DNA of 64,000 bases, from assembly GCF_003568865.1 (NCBI RefSeq), contig NZ_CP031115.1:1674001-1738000 (forward strand). The letters are read 5' to 3'. The position numbers were made by a program, and so were the translations under genes. Below, piece by piece: positions 40,589 to 49,713 of the stretch (position 1 is its first letter; each line of letters begins with the position of its first letter). Source of the DNA: Rubrobacter indicoceani. Lineage in GTDB: Bacteria; Actinomycetota; Rubrobacteria; Rubrobacterales; Rubrobacteraceae. Under the pieces are notes generated by a model. The model made no database searches, was not told the origin of the DNA, and was given only the letters and a program-made list of their open reading frames with translations.

Positions 40589-41848
40589 ATGGAAGATACT
40601 GTTGCTTTTCCGAACGAATCTCAACCGGCAGGGAGTGATGGTCGAGGATTGAGAAAAACAGCCCCGGAGCCCGACCTCCTGACAGCGACGCTTACAGGGT
40701 CGGCCAGAGATTTCGAGCGCCTGGAAGCCGAGTGGAACGACCTCTACCGCCACTCAGAGAACGCCACCCCCTTTCAGTCCTGGGGCTGGCTTTTCTCCTG
40801 GTGGCAAACCTACGCCCTGGACCCCTCGAGAAAGCTCGCCCTTCTAAGCCTCAGGGAGAGGTCTTCGGGGCTTCTGCTCGGGGTCTTCCCGATGATGATC
40901 AAACGCAGCCTCGGCGGGGTCGGGGTCCTCTCTCTCATAGGCGACGGGGTGACGGACTACCTCGACGTTGTGGTTCGCTCGGGGTGGGAGCGGGAGGTTT
41001 TCGAGGCCGGAGCGCGCGCCGTGCAGCGCATCCCCGGGTGGACCGTCGGGGATTTCCGGCAGCTCAGACCGGAGGCCTCGGTCTTCGGGGCGCTCGAGAA
41101 GCTGGACCGGAGACCGGAGCGCCTGAGAGAAGAGGGTTACCCGAGGATAGTAGCCCCCGACTGGGAAGCTGCGGTCAGAGGGGCGGGCAAGAACCTGAGG
41201 AGCATGGCTCGTCGTTCGGTGAAGCGGCTTGCGGCGGACGGGGTGGAGCGCGTCTGCGTTCCACCCGATACCCCGCCGGGTCAGATAGCGGACGCGGCCC
41301 GGAGGTTCGTCGCCCTGCACCGGGAATACTGGCGCGACCGGAATATCTCGCCCGAACACCTCACCGGGCGGTTTGCGAACCACATAGTCCTGTCCGCCGG
41401 GCGAATGGTCCCCGAAGGCGGGATGGAGATCCGGGAATTCCGCCTGAAAGGCGAGGTTATAGCCTCGCAGGTCATCATGGTCGGCGACGGCTACGCCGGA
41501 CAGATGCTCTCCGGGGCCGGGGCCGAAGCGGCGAAACGCTACCAGTTGAGCTCGCTCTTTATCTACGACGGCTTCAAGGTCTCGGAGAGGGTCGGGGCCG
41601 CCGGCTTTGACCTGCTGCGCGGCGAAGAGGCCTACAAGCTGCGCTGGAACCCGGAGGTCGTATCCGGAACGCGCGCTGTTTTCGGGCGCAACGACATGCT
41701 TCGACGGGGGTACCTGGCCTCCGTAAAGGCCTACGCCGCGCTCCGGGAGCAGGCCCACGCCGGGGACGCCTCACCCGGGGTCAAGCGGCTCTTCGCCGCC
41801 TACACAGACCTGCGCTCCCGGTTCGCCCGCCTGAGAAACCGGGGGTGA
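40589..41848 (+). CDS. BioF2/FemAB-like acyltransferase
   Basis: 419-residue protein with a two-lobed GNAT-related fold (acetyltransferase_6, formerly BioF2-like). The WGWLFSWWQTYA opening, the basic KNLRSMARRSVKRL helix, and the GYAGQMLSGAGAEAAKRYQLSSLFIYDGF strand/helix with LLRGEEAYKLRWNPEV are common in exopolysaccharide and peptidoglycan clusters (CelD/FemAB-like). The ATG at 40589 follows the divergent gap; the frame extends upstream inside the other gene. Probably adds an acyl or aminoacyl group to a sugar or lipid-linked unit. Confidence 0.8.
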   Translation: MEDTVAFPNESQPAGSDGRGLRKTAPEPDLLTATLTGSARDFERLEAEWNDLYRHSENATPFQSWGWLFSWWQTYALDPSRKLALLSLRERSSGLLLGVFPMMIKRSLGGVGVLSLIGDGVTDYLDVVVRSGWEREVFEAGARAVQRIPGWTVGDFRQLRPEASVFGALEKLDRRPERLREEGYPRIVAPDWEAAVRGAGKNLRSMARRSVKRLAADGVERVCVPPDTPPGQIADAARRFVALHREYWRDRNISPEHLTGRFANHIVLSAGRMVPEGGMEIREFRLKGEVIASQVIMVGDGYAGQMLSGAGAEAAKRYQLSSLFIYDGFKVSERVGAAGFDLLRGEEAYKLRWNPEVVSGTRAVFGRNDMLRRGYLASVKAYAALREQAHAGDASPGVKRLFAAYTDLRSRFARLRNRG

Positions 41849-41860
41849 AGCCTCCGGGCG

Positions 41861-42574
41861 TCAGGTAACTTCTCGGGATCTTTCGAAGAGCTGCTCGTCT
41901 CCGGGGAGCAGAGGACGCAGCGTCCGCTTCAGCCTCCGGTACGGGAAGTAGAAACGCATCTTCAACGCGAGCCGCCGGAGGCCGTCTCGTTCACGCACCG
42001 GGATCCTCGGGAGATCGAACCGCCCCCCTTCGAGAACGCGGGTCAGCGAGCATCCGTATGAGTATCCGGCCCTCTTTACCGCCGCGAGGCTTCGCTCGTC
42101 GAAGATACCGTAGGGATAGCAGAAGCCGCGTGCCCGGCGTCCGGTCACGGCCTCTATTCTTTCCCGGCTCGACCTCAGGCCCCGGATCAGCTTTTCGTCC
42201 GGGAGCCTTGTCAAAACGGCGTGGTGGGTGAAGTGCGAACCAACCTCCATCCCGGCTTCGGCGGAGGCCCGGACCTCATCGTTCCCCATGAGCTCGCGCT
42301 CTACGTGCGGGCTTACGTGATGTCTCCAGGTGTTTCTGGCGTCAAAGAGGTCCGGCATCACAAAGACCGTCGCCGTGAACCCGAACTCCTGCAGTGTCGG
42401 CACGGCCGCGTGCAGGAAGTCTCTGTAGCCGTCGTCGAAGGTCAGGCCGACAAGGCCGTCTCCCTCACCTCGACCCGTCGCCCGGAGCAACTCCTCCATC
42501 GAGACCCCGCGAAGGCCGCGCCCGGCGAGGTACGAGAGGTGTTCGCGCAGGCGCTCCGGGGTCGTGTTGAGCAC
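41861..42574 (-). CDS. NodB-type polysaccharide deacetylase (start uncertain)
   Basis: Carbohydrate esterase 4 domain: LTFDDGYRDF holds the catalytic base and metal Asp, GSHFTHHAVL the zinc His pair, and RARGFCYPYG the third motif. The coordinates use the first canonical start (GTG at 42574). The conserved opening VLVYHSIDCETDD lies upstream in the same open frame, but no ATG, GTG or TTG occurs before the stop. A CTG at 42634 with GGGAG eight bases upstream is the best candidate, giving 257 residues. It removes N-acetyl groups from a polysaccharide. No signal peptide is visible, unusual for this family. Confidence 0.8.
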   Translation of the reverse strand: MLNTTPERLREHLSYLAGRGLRGVSMEELLRATGRGEGDGLVGLTFDDGYRDFLHAAVPTLQEFGFTATVFVMPDLFDARNTWRHHVSPHVERELMGNDEVRASAEAGMEVGSHFTHHAVLTRLPDEKLIRGLRSSRERIEAVTGRRARGFCYPYGIFDERSLAAVKRAGYSYGCSLTRVLEGGRFDLPRIPVRERDGLRRLALKMRFYFPYRRLKRTLRPLLPGDEQLFERSREVT

Positions 42575-42837
42575 GTTCGGGTCGTCGGTTTCGCAGTCTA
42601 TGGAGTGGTAGACAAGGACGCGCGACCGCCTCAGAAGGGCGTCTCCCGCAGGCGGCCGAACGTCTTTGCTCGCCCGGGCCCTCTCAGCCTCTCCTGTATC
42701 GCAAAGATCCCTGATACGCCCCTCCGGTCCGCTGGACTACAACCGCCTCGTCCAATAATGTTACAGCGTAAACCGCCCCGGTGAGATACGGTGGCCGGGG
42801 CGCCCGAAAGCACCGACCGGAAAGAGCCGGAGAGAAC

Positions 42838-43599
42838 TTGACGCAGCCAGAGAGCCCCGGGGCCCGGGACGGCCCGGCAAGAGACATCCGAGATATCCGA
42901 GATATCCTCTTGGAGCGTGAGATCCGCGACCGCGAAGCCGGGGAGTACGACGCGATCAACTCCAACCTCTGATGGCAGGACGGCGCCTTCGACGCCATCG
43001 CCCTCGGTCGGCTCGGGGTTCGCGGGCCCCACACCGTTCTTGACGCCGGGTGCGGTACGGGCCGCAACCTGCCCGGCCTCGCCCGGACGGTTATCGGGGT
43101 GGACCACTCCGTAGAGAGCCTGAAGGTCGCCCGCGCGCGCCTCCCCCGAGCTGAGCGGCAAGACCTCTCTTCTGCGGGCCGACCTGCGCGAGCTGCCGGT
43201 TGAGTCCGAAAGCGTGGACCGCCTCCTCTGCGCCGGGGTGATACAGCACATAGCCGGCCGGACAAACCGGGAGCGGGTCGCCGGTGAGTTCCACCGGGTC
43301 CTGAAACCCGGCGGCTCGGCGGTTGTTTTCGGGTACTGCTGGGGACGGTCCATCCGGCGTGACAAGGAGGGCTACTTCCCGAACGGTGGAGCCTACCGTT
43401 TCGCCTTCACGAGGAGGGAGTTCGCCTCGATGCTCAAGCGCGGGGGCTTCGGGAACCTCACCCTCGGCGGCGCGGTCCTTCTCCCCCGCCTCGGCACCCT
43501 TCTCGACCTCGACGTCGGGCGGCCCGGCTCGCCTTCACGAAGCCGGGGCTTCTGTTCGGCAACTACTGGGTCGCACACGCCGTAAAACCTCTCCGCTGA
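42838..43599 (+). pseudogene. Decayed SAM methyltransferase gene
   Basis: A TTG start with GGAGAG opens a class I methyltransferase frame (MTQPESPGARDGPA...). It is broken by TGA at 42970-42972. Past that stop, TVLDAGCGTGRNLPGL (motif I) follows in the same frame. The frame shifts near 43150-43165 into LLRADLRELPVESESVD and FHRVLKPGGSAVVF, then again near 43515-43535 into LAFTKPGLLFGNYWVAHAV, ending at 43599. One stop and two frameshifts leave motifs recognisable, so decay is recent. An assembly or sequencing fault is the alternative. Confidence 0.82.
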
Positions 43600-43675
43600 C
43601 AAACCGGACCCCGAAGCCGGAACAAAACCCCTCGGACACCCGGCTTTCCGGACCCTTCACCTGAAAGAAAGCCGA

Positions 43676-43702
43676 CCCGGGCAGGAAACTTCCCCGCCCG
43701 GG
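43676..43702 (+). repeat. GC hairpin before DUF4832-type gene
   Basis: CCCGGGC (43676-43682) pairs perfectly with GCCCGGG (43696-43702). No T-run follows on either strand, so it is a weak terminator candidate only, for the pseudogene transcript. Confidence 0.35.
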
Positions 43703-43783
43703 CTAAAGCTCGGTCCGCCGGAGGCCGATAAGCAGGGTCAGGTCAAGCGTAAGAAAGACAGTTACTCCGGGGGTTTCGGAATC

Positions 43784-45511
43784 TTGGTGAAAAGCTTAAC
43801 AGAGGTTGCACGGGGAGGCATGTCGAGAAAGAGCCTGCTGAAGGGTTCGGCGAAGGCTCTGGCGGCCGGGGCCGTTGCAAGCGTTCTCCCGACGACCCTT
43901 TTCGCCAGCAGAGGCGAGGCCCAGACAACCGGCGGCCTGCAGAAGACCTTCCGACCGACGAGGAGCATCTTCCCGAACCCGGAGCGGGGATGGCTCGTCG
44001 GCATAGACCCGCTCCAGAACGACTACCGCGACGGCGACGGTCGGCTTCTCTACCGGGGGAACACCACCATGCAGCAGGTTCCGCCGCCGGGCTTCGAGAA
44101 GTACGCCCACAACGAAGCCAAGCTCCGCGAGCACCGCTCCCGGGGCGTAACGCTTATCCGCAAGTACTATCTTCTCTACGACTACCGCAGCAGCTACATC
44201 CCGGCCTCGTACCTCGCCGACATAGTAAAAGACCTTGAGCTTGTAAGGAAATGCGGCCTCAAGCTTATCCCGCGCTTTGTCTACGTGTGGAACGAGAGCT
44301 ACGAACCGGGGGCAAACCAGGACGCTTCCGTTACCTGGATCACCCGTCACCTGGAGCAGTTGCGCCCGATACTGAACGAGCACGCAGACGTGATCAGCTT
44401 CCTCGAGACGGGCCTCGTGGGCTGGTACGGAGAGTGGCACAACTCAACGAACGAGAACGTCGGCGGCCAGTGGACGGACCCCGCGGTCGGCGCAACCTAC
44501 GGTCAGGCGCTGAACCAGAACTCCATGAGCATCATCAACAAGGCCCTCGAAGTGCTGCCGACCAAGCGGATGATGGTCCTTCGCCTCGTGCATCACGTCG
44601 CCCAGCTTCAGCAGGACCGGTACGGTGGAACCCTCAGGGAGACCGAGGCCTACGGCGGCTCCGCAAAGGCCCGGATCGGGCTGGAGGACTCCTCCGTGCT
44701 CTACAACCAGACCCACCGGGGCGGCTACTGGCCGCCCGACACCGAGTACGGCAAAAGGGCAAAGGAATCCATGCGCCTGTTTCAGGAGACCGTAACAAGC
44801 AACGTCGTCATGACCGGCGAGCCCTCCGGCGATGACGGCTCCGGCTACGTTTTCCGGACCGACCCGATAGCCGAGTTCGAGCGCATGCACTGGGACTCCA
44901 TGAACAACTGCTGGTACGAGGCCGAAAGGGACGGGGTCTACGCCCACTGGCGGCGCACGGGCGCCTACAACGAGATCGGCAACCGCCTCGGATACCGCTT
45001 CGCCCTTCTCGGGGCGAGCGTTACAGGGAAGGCCGCTCGCGGCGGGCCCATCACCCTCACCTTCGACGTCGAGAACTCCGGGTTTTCGAGCCCCTACAAC
45101 CCTCGCCCGGTCGAGGTCGTCCTCAGAAGAACCACCGACGGCAGGGAGTTCCGGCTCCGGCAGAACAACGCCGACCCCCGACGCTGGAAAAGCGGTGCGA
45201 GCCGACGGGTCGTTCTCTCGGGGCGGGTTCCGAAGGGGATGACGAACGCCACCTACAAAGTGCTGCTCAACTTCCCGGACCCGGAGCCGAAGCTCTACGG
45301 AAGGTCGGAGTACTCCATTCGCCTCGCAAACGAAGGGGTCTGGGAGAACGCCACCGGGTTCAACGACCTTGGCCTGCTCGTCAGGGTCTCCGGCTCGGTG
45401 AAGACCACCCGCAGGACCGCCTCCCAAATTCCGGCCTTCGAGGCCGTCGCCCGACAGCCCCGCTCGGACGTGCCGCAGGAGATCACCCTCGCACCGGACG
45501 CGCAGCTGTGA
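43784..45511 (+). CDS. Exported DUF4874/DUF4832-type protein
   Basis: 575-residue protein. The N-terminus has SRKSLLKGSAKALAAGAVASV, a twin-arginine-like signal with RK in place of RR. The body matches the DUF4874/DUF4832 arrangement: TFRPTRSIFPNPERGW opening, GVTLIRKYYLLYDYR, the TIM-barrel-like GLVGWYGEWHNST with acidic residues, then a beta-sandwich tail. These proteins look like glycoside hydrolases but have no assigned activity. The start may be GTG 43784 or ATG 43820; the GGGGAGG before the ATG is only one base away. It probably trims or binds the exopolysaccharide outside the cell. Confidence 0.75.
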   Translation: MVKSLTEVARGGMSRKSLLKGSAKALAAGAVASVLPTTLFASRGEAQTTGGLQKTFRPTRSIFPNPERGWLVGIDPLQNDYRDGDGRLLYRGNTTMQQVPPPGFEKYAHNEAKLREHRSRGVTLIRKYYLLYDYRSSYIPASYLADIVKDLELVRKCGLKLIPRFVYVWNESYEPGANQDASVTWITRHLEQLRPILNEHADVISFLETGLVGWYGEWHNSTNENVGGQWTDPAVGATYGQALNQNSMSIINKALEVLPTKRMMVLRLVHHVAQLQQDRYGGTLRETEAYGGSAKARIGLEDSSVLYNQTHRGGYWPPDTEYGKRAKESMRLFQETVTSNVVMTGEPSGDDGSGYVFRTDPIAEFERMHWDSMNNCWYEAERDGVYAHWRRTGAYNEIGNRLGYRFALLGASVTGKAARGGPITLTFDVENSGFSSPYNPRPVEVVLRRTTDGREFRLRQNNADPRRWKSGASRRVVLSGRVPKGMTNATYKVLLNFPDPEPKLYGRSEYSIRLANEGVWENATGFNDLGLLVRVSGSVKTTRRTASQIPAFEAVARQPRSDVPQEITLAPDAQL

Positions 45512-45629
45512 CCCGCGCCGCCCTCCGGCCCCGGGTTGTAGCCGGAGACACAGAAGAGCGCCCGCCTTGCCCGACGGACCGCCCGTCCCGAGCGCTGCAT
45601 CATATACTCCTTGTCGAGTAGGAATCTCG

Positions 45630-46937
45630 GTGCGGGGGAGCGAAGCCGTCGGCGTGAGCATGATAGAGACAAAGGAACCGGGGTCCACAGGCGGGATCTC
45701 CTCTCTGCACCGGAACTTCTCGTGGGTGCTCGCCGGTAACCTTGTCTACGCGGCTTCGCAGTGGGGGATGCTTACCGCGCTCGCCAAGCTCGGCAGCCCC
45801 GAGATGGTCGGGCAGTTCGGGCTCGGGCTTGCGATAACGGCCCCTATCATCCTTTTCTCGAACCTGAACCTGCTCGCCGCCCAGTCCACCGACGCCCGCC
45901 GGGAGTATGCCTTCGGGGACTACGCCGCGCTCCGCACAGCGACGACGGCCCTCGCGCTTGTCCTGATCTTCCTGCTCGTCGCCTTCGGGGGCTACGCCCG
46001 CGAGACGGCCCTTGTCGTGCTGCTTATCGGGGTCTCGAAGGCCGTGGAGTCGTTCAGCGATTTGACCTACGGCCTCTACATGCAGCGCGAGCGCATGGAC
46101 TACATAGCGCGCTCGATGGTCCTGCGCGGCCTGCTCTCGCTCGTCGCCCTGAGCGCCGGGGTCTACCTGACGGGCGGTGTCGCCTGGGGCGTGGTCGGGA
46201 TGTGCGTCGTGTGGGCCGCGGTCTTTCTTCTGCACGACGCGCCGAACGTCCGGTCCGTCCTGGAGCGTGGCGAGAGCGCGCGCGTCGTCTTCCGGCCCGC
46301 CGTGCTCGCGAGCCTCGCGTGGCTCGCCCTGCCGCTCGGCCTCGTCATGACGCTCGTCTCCCTCTACACAAACGTGCCGAGGTACTTTATCCAGGGCTAC
46401 TTCGGGGAGCGGGAGGTCGGCTTCTTCACGGCGATGTCCTACATAATCGTCGCCGGTTCGACCTTCGTGAACGCGCTCGGACAGGCCGCAAGCCCCCGTC
46501 TTGCAGGCTACTACGCCGACGGTGATACCCCCGCCTACCGAAGCCTGCTCGTAAAGGCGGTCGGTCTCGGGGCGGGCATCGGGGTCGCCGGGATACTCGC
46601 GGCGGTCGTGGCCGGGCCGGAGATTCTGACGGTTCTCTACTCGGCGGAGTACGCGGCGGAGTCCGGGGTCTTTACGCTTCTTATGGTGGCGGCGGCGTTC
46701 GGCTACGTTGCGTCCTTTCTCGGCTACGGTATGACGGCCGCCCGGTACTTTAAAACCCAGATACCGCTTTTCGGAGCAACGGTCGCCTCGGTGGTAGTCT
46801 CCTGCTGGCTGCTCGTCCCGGCGTTCGGGCTGGCAGGCGCAGCCTTTTCGCTTATCATCGGTGGGGTCGTGCAGACGGCGGGGGGGCTCCTTGCGGTATC
46901 TCACGCCGTGAACTCGTTGCAGAAAAGAGAGGTTTAG
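45630..46937 (+). CDS. Wzx-type polysaccharide flippase
   Basis: 435-residue MOP-superfamily exporter with 12-14 hydrophobic helices. The first helix segment is SWVLAGNLVYAASQWGMLT, and SLYTNVPRYFIQGYFGEREVGFFTAMSYI is the typical mid-protein segment of flippases. It turns lipid-linked repeat units to the outer face. The GTG at 45630 with AGGA seven bases upstream is preferred; GTG 45654 and ATG 45660 are alternatives. Confidence 0.88.
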   Translation: MRGSEAVGVSMIETKEPGSTGGISSLHRNFSWVLAGNLVYAASQWGMLTALAKLGSPEMVGQFGLGLAITAPIILFSNLNLLAAQSTDARREYAFGDYAALRTATTALALVLIFLLVAFGGYARETALVVLLIGVSKAVESFSDLTYGLYMQRERMDYIARSMVLRGLLSLVALSAGVYLTGGVAWGVVGMCVVWAAVFLLHDAPNVRSVLERGESARVVFRPAVLASLAWLALPLGLVMTLVSLYTNVPRYFIQGYFGEREVGFFTAMSYIIVAGSTFVNALGQAASPRLAGYYADGDTPAYRSLLVKAVGLGAGIGVAGILAAVVAGPEILTVLYSAEYAAESGVFTLLMVAAAFGYVASFLGYGMTAARYFKTQIPLFGATVASVVVSCWLLVPAFGLAGAAFSLIIGGVVQTAGGLLAVSHAVNSLQKREV

Positions 46938-46940
46938 GTC

Positions 46941-48092
46941 TTGAGCGTCCCGGACAGGCCCGTCAGGGTGTTGCAGATAGTGGAGGGGATGTACCGCGCC
47001 GGGCTCGAGACGTGGCTGATGCACGTTCTCAGGCACATAGACCGCGATCGTTTCAGGATGGACTTCCTTGTCCAGGACAGAAACGAGGGGCACTACGACG
47101 CCGAGATACGCTCGCTGGGTTCGCAGGTTATCCACTGCAAGACCCGCAAGAACCCGCTGCTTCACACCCTTGAGCTGCGAGACATCCTTCGCCGTCACGG
47201 CCCCTACGACGTCGTCCACTCGCACTTCCACTACTACAACGGCTACGCGCTCGGGGTCGCAAAGGCCCAGAACGTCCCGATCCGGGTCTCCCACAGCCAC
47301 AGCGATATCTCGCGCCTCGATGAAGCCGCCGGGCTCCCGAGAAAGGCTTTTGTAAAGGCGATGCGGCACCTGCTCTACCGGAACGCGACCGCCGGGCTCG
47401 CGGTGAGCCGGGGTGCGGCGTACTCGCTCTTCGGACCGGGCTGGGAGCGCGACCCGCGCTGGCGCATCCTTTTCCCGAGCATCGTCCCGGAGCGGTTTCA
47501 CTCGGCGGTGGATCGTCCGGCGGTCCGCCGGGAACTCGGGATACCGGAAGGGGCCTTCGTCGTCGGTCACGTCGGACGCTTCAGCGAACCGAAAAACCAC
47601 GGCTACCTGCTGGAGATAGCCGCCGCCCTTTTCAGGCGGGAGCCGAACGCAAGGCTAGTGCTGGTCGGCGAGGGAGATCTCAGGGCCGAGGTGGAGGCGA
47701 AGATCCGCAGGCTCGGCATCGTGGACAAAGTCATCCTGACCGGGAGTGTCCCGGATCCGGAGCGGCTGATGCGAAGCGTGATGGACGTGTTTATGCTGCC
47801 GTCGCTCTACGAGGGGCTTCCGCTGGTCGGGATAGAGGCTCAGGCGGCGGGGCTGCCGTTTTTTATCTCGGATGTGGTCTCGGAGGACGTGGACGCGGTT
47901 CCGGCCCTGATCCACCGCCTCTCCATCTCCGAGCCGCCCGAGACCTGGGCGCGGGCGATCCTTGCGTCGCGGGAGAAGGCGAACCCCGTCGGTCGGGCCG
48001 AAGCCCTGCGCCTGATGGAGGAGAGCGCGTTCAACATCGAACATACCGTAAGACAACTGGAGGCGGTCTATGCCAAACCCCCGGTCGTCTGA
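46941..48092 (+). CDS. GT4-family glycosyltransferase
   Basis: 383-residue GT-B enzyme. The N-terminal domain begins VRVLQIVEGMYRAGLETWLM and has VVHSHFHYYNGY; the donor-binding half has VGHVGRFSEPKNH, LVGEGDLR and the SLYEGLPLVGIEAQAAGLP acid motif (E-x7-E). TTG start three bases after the flippase. Adds one sugar to the repeat unit; overlaps the polymerase gene by 23 bp. Confidence 0.9.
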   Translation: MSVPDRPVRVLQIVEGMYRAGLETWLMHVLRHIDRDRFRMDFLVQDRNEGHYDAEIRSLGSQVIHCKTRKNPLLHTLELRDILRRHGPYDVVHSHFHYYNGYALGVAKAQNVPIRVSHSHSDISRLDEAAGLPRKAFVKAMRHLLYRNATAGLAVSRGAAYSLFGPGWERDPRWRILFPSIVPERFHSAVDRPAVRRELGIPEGAFVVGHVGRFSEPKNHGYLLEIAAALFRREPNARLVLVGEGDLRAEVEAKIRRLGIVDKVILTGSVPDPERLMRSVMDVFMLPSLYEGLPLVGIEAQAAGLPFFISDVVSEDVDAVPALIHRLSISEPPETWARAILASREKANPVGRAEALRLMEESAFNIEHTVRQLEAVYAKPPVV

Positions 48093-49713
48093 CACCGTCC
48101 CCTCCCCCCCGGGCAGGCTTTCGCCGGGGGAGATCCGCTTCGGCGCAGGCCACGCGCCGGACGCGCAGGCCTCGCGCCAGGGCGTGAAGTGGTCCGTTGC
48201 CCTGATCGGCAGCGGCCTTGTCTTTATCGCGCTCGTGCTTTTCGCCGTTGCATACAACACCTTCGCCTTCGGTGTAACCGCAGCGGAATCGATCAGACCG
48301 ATGTGCTTTGTCCTTACGGCCTGCTGCCTTTGGGCGGTCGTCTCCTGGCGGATGGTCGCCGGAAGCGTCTTCAACCCCTACGGGATGTTCCTGATCGCCG
48401 CCTCGCTGTTCAACGGCGGTCAGGCCTTTCTGTATATGTTCGCGGTGGACACGTCGGCCCTCTCTTCGAGCGTCGCCGTCTCGGTGATGCAGACGTTCCC
48501 GCCCCAGACGGTGCTCTCTACGGTTTTTCTGGTCGCGCTCGGCATAACGGCTTTTCACATCGGCGGGCTTCTGAGCGTGCCGGTGCTCGAGCGTCGCGGC
48601 ACCCGGGTTTCACCCGAAAACAGCGGGGGGATCGCGCAGTCGGGCGCCGAGTACCGGCGAACGGCGTCGGCCCTGAGGATGGTCGGGTGGGGCTTGCTGC
48701 TCGTCTCGGCCGGCCCGGTCGTCGTGCTGCTGCAGCAGAGCATCTCGGTGGTGGCGAGTTCGGGGTACCTCGGGATCTACCAGCAGGAGTTCAGCAGTTC
48801 GCTCGCAATACTCGCTGCGGCGGTGATACCGGCGGTGGTCTTTCTGCTTGCCGGGAGCAAGGGGCATCCGTATATAATCGCCCTTGCGACGGGCGTGGTG
48901 CTGGTGTACTCCTTTGCGCAGTTCTTTCTCGGCAATCGCGGCGGCGCGGCGATGTTTCTTGTTGCCTTTGCGTGGACGTTTCACCGCTGCATCCGGCCGC
49001 TGCCGAAGAGCCTTCTGCTTGTCGCGGGCCTTATCATGCTGCTGGTGGTCTTTCCGGTGATCCGGGTCTTTCGGGATCAGGGCCCGGCGTCCTCTCTCTC
49101 GGTCGAATCCCTGACGGAGACTTTTACGTCTATAGACAACCCGGTGGTCTCCATCCTTCAGGAAACTGGCTTTTCGATGGTTACGGTCTCACACACGCTG
49201 GAGCTTGTGCCGGGCTACCGGGACTTCGACTTCGGGGTGAGTTATTTCTACGCGCTGCTCGGGGTCGTCCCGAGCCTTTTCTGGCCCTCGCACCCGACGG
49301 AGGTTCACGGGACGCTGAGTTCATGGCTCGCCCGGGCGGTCGAGCCAGGCCTCGCCTCGACCTACGACAACTGGGGCCTTGGATATTCCTTTATCGCCGA
49401 GGCGTACATGAACTTCGGCTGGTTTGGAACGCCGTTCGTGCTGGCGCTCACGGGCTTTCTGCTCGGCTGGTTTGTTCTCTCCGCCGAACGCTCGGGGGAT
49501 CTGGCGAAGATAGCGATGGTCGGTACCTTTACGGGCTTCTTTCTTATCTACGCCCGGGCCGAGGCGAACGACGTCATCCGCTCGCTGGCCTGGTATTCGC
49601 TTTTTCCGTACCTGGCCGTGCTCTCTGTAAAGCTGTGGACGGCGAGGGCCCGGGGAAAGACGGTCGGGGATAACACCCCGCCCGCCCGCCCGCCGCGGGG
49701 AGATACAAAGTGA
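48070..49713 (+). CDS. Wzy-type polysaccharide polymerase
   Basis: 547-residue membrane protein with about 12-13 hydrophobic helices. The long loop GVVPSLFWPSHPTEVHGTLSSWLARAV lies between late helices, and YSFIAEAYMNFGWFG matches the oligosaccharide repeat-unit polymerase group. It would join repeat units outside the membrane. The ATG at 48070 follows GGAGG by six bases and overlaps the upstream glycosyltransferase; its end overlaps the next by four bases. Confidence 0.8.
   Translation: MPNPRSSDTVPSPPGRLSPGEIRFGAGHAPDAQASRQGVKWSVALIGSGLVFIALVLFAVAYNTFAFGVTAAESIRPMCFVLTACCLWAVVSWRMVAGSVFNPYGMFLIAASLFNGGQAFLYMFAVDTSALSSSVAVSVMQTFPPQTVLSTVFLVALGITAFHIGGLLSVPVLERRGTRVSPENSGGIAQSGAEYRRTASALRMVGWGLLLVSAGPVVVLLQQSISVVASSGYLGIYQQEFSSSLAILAAAVIPAVVFLLAGSKGHPYIIALATGVVLVYSFAQFFLGNRGGAAMFLVAFAWTFHRCIRPLPKSLLLVAGLIMLLVVFPVIRVFRDQGPASSLSVESLTETFTSIDNPVVSILQETGFSMVTVSHTLELVPGYRDFDFGVSYFYALLGVVPSLFWPSHPTEVHGTLSSWLARAVEPGLASTYDNWGLGYSFIAEAYMNFGWFGTPFVLALTGFLLGWFVLSAERSGDLAKIAMVGTFTGFFLIYARAEANDVIRSLAWYSLFPYLAVLSVKLWTARARGKTVGDNTPPARPPRGDTK

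Noticed and set aside
45600-47600. 666-codon antisense frame over flippase and glycosyltransferase genes
   Set aside because: Highly charged, no domains, spans two well-supported genes and their junction; a codon-bias shadow.
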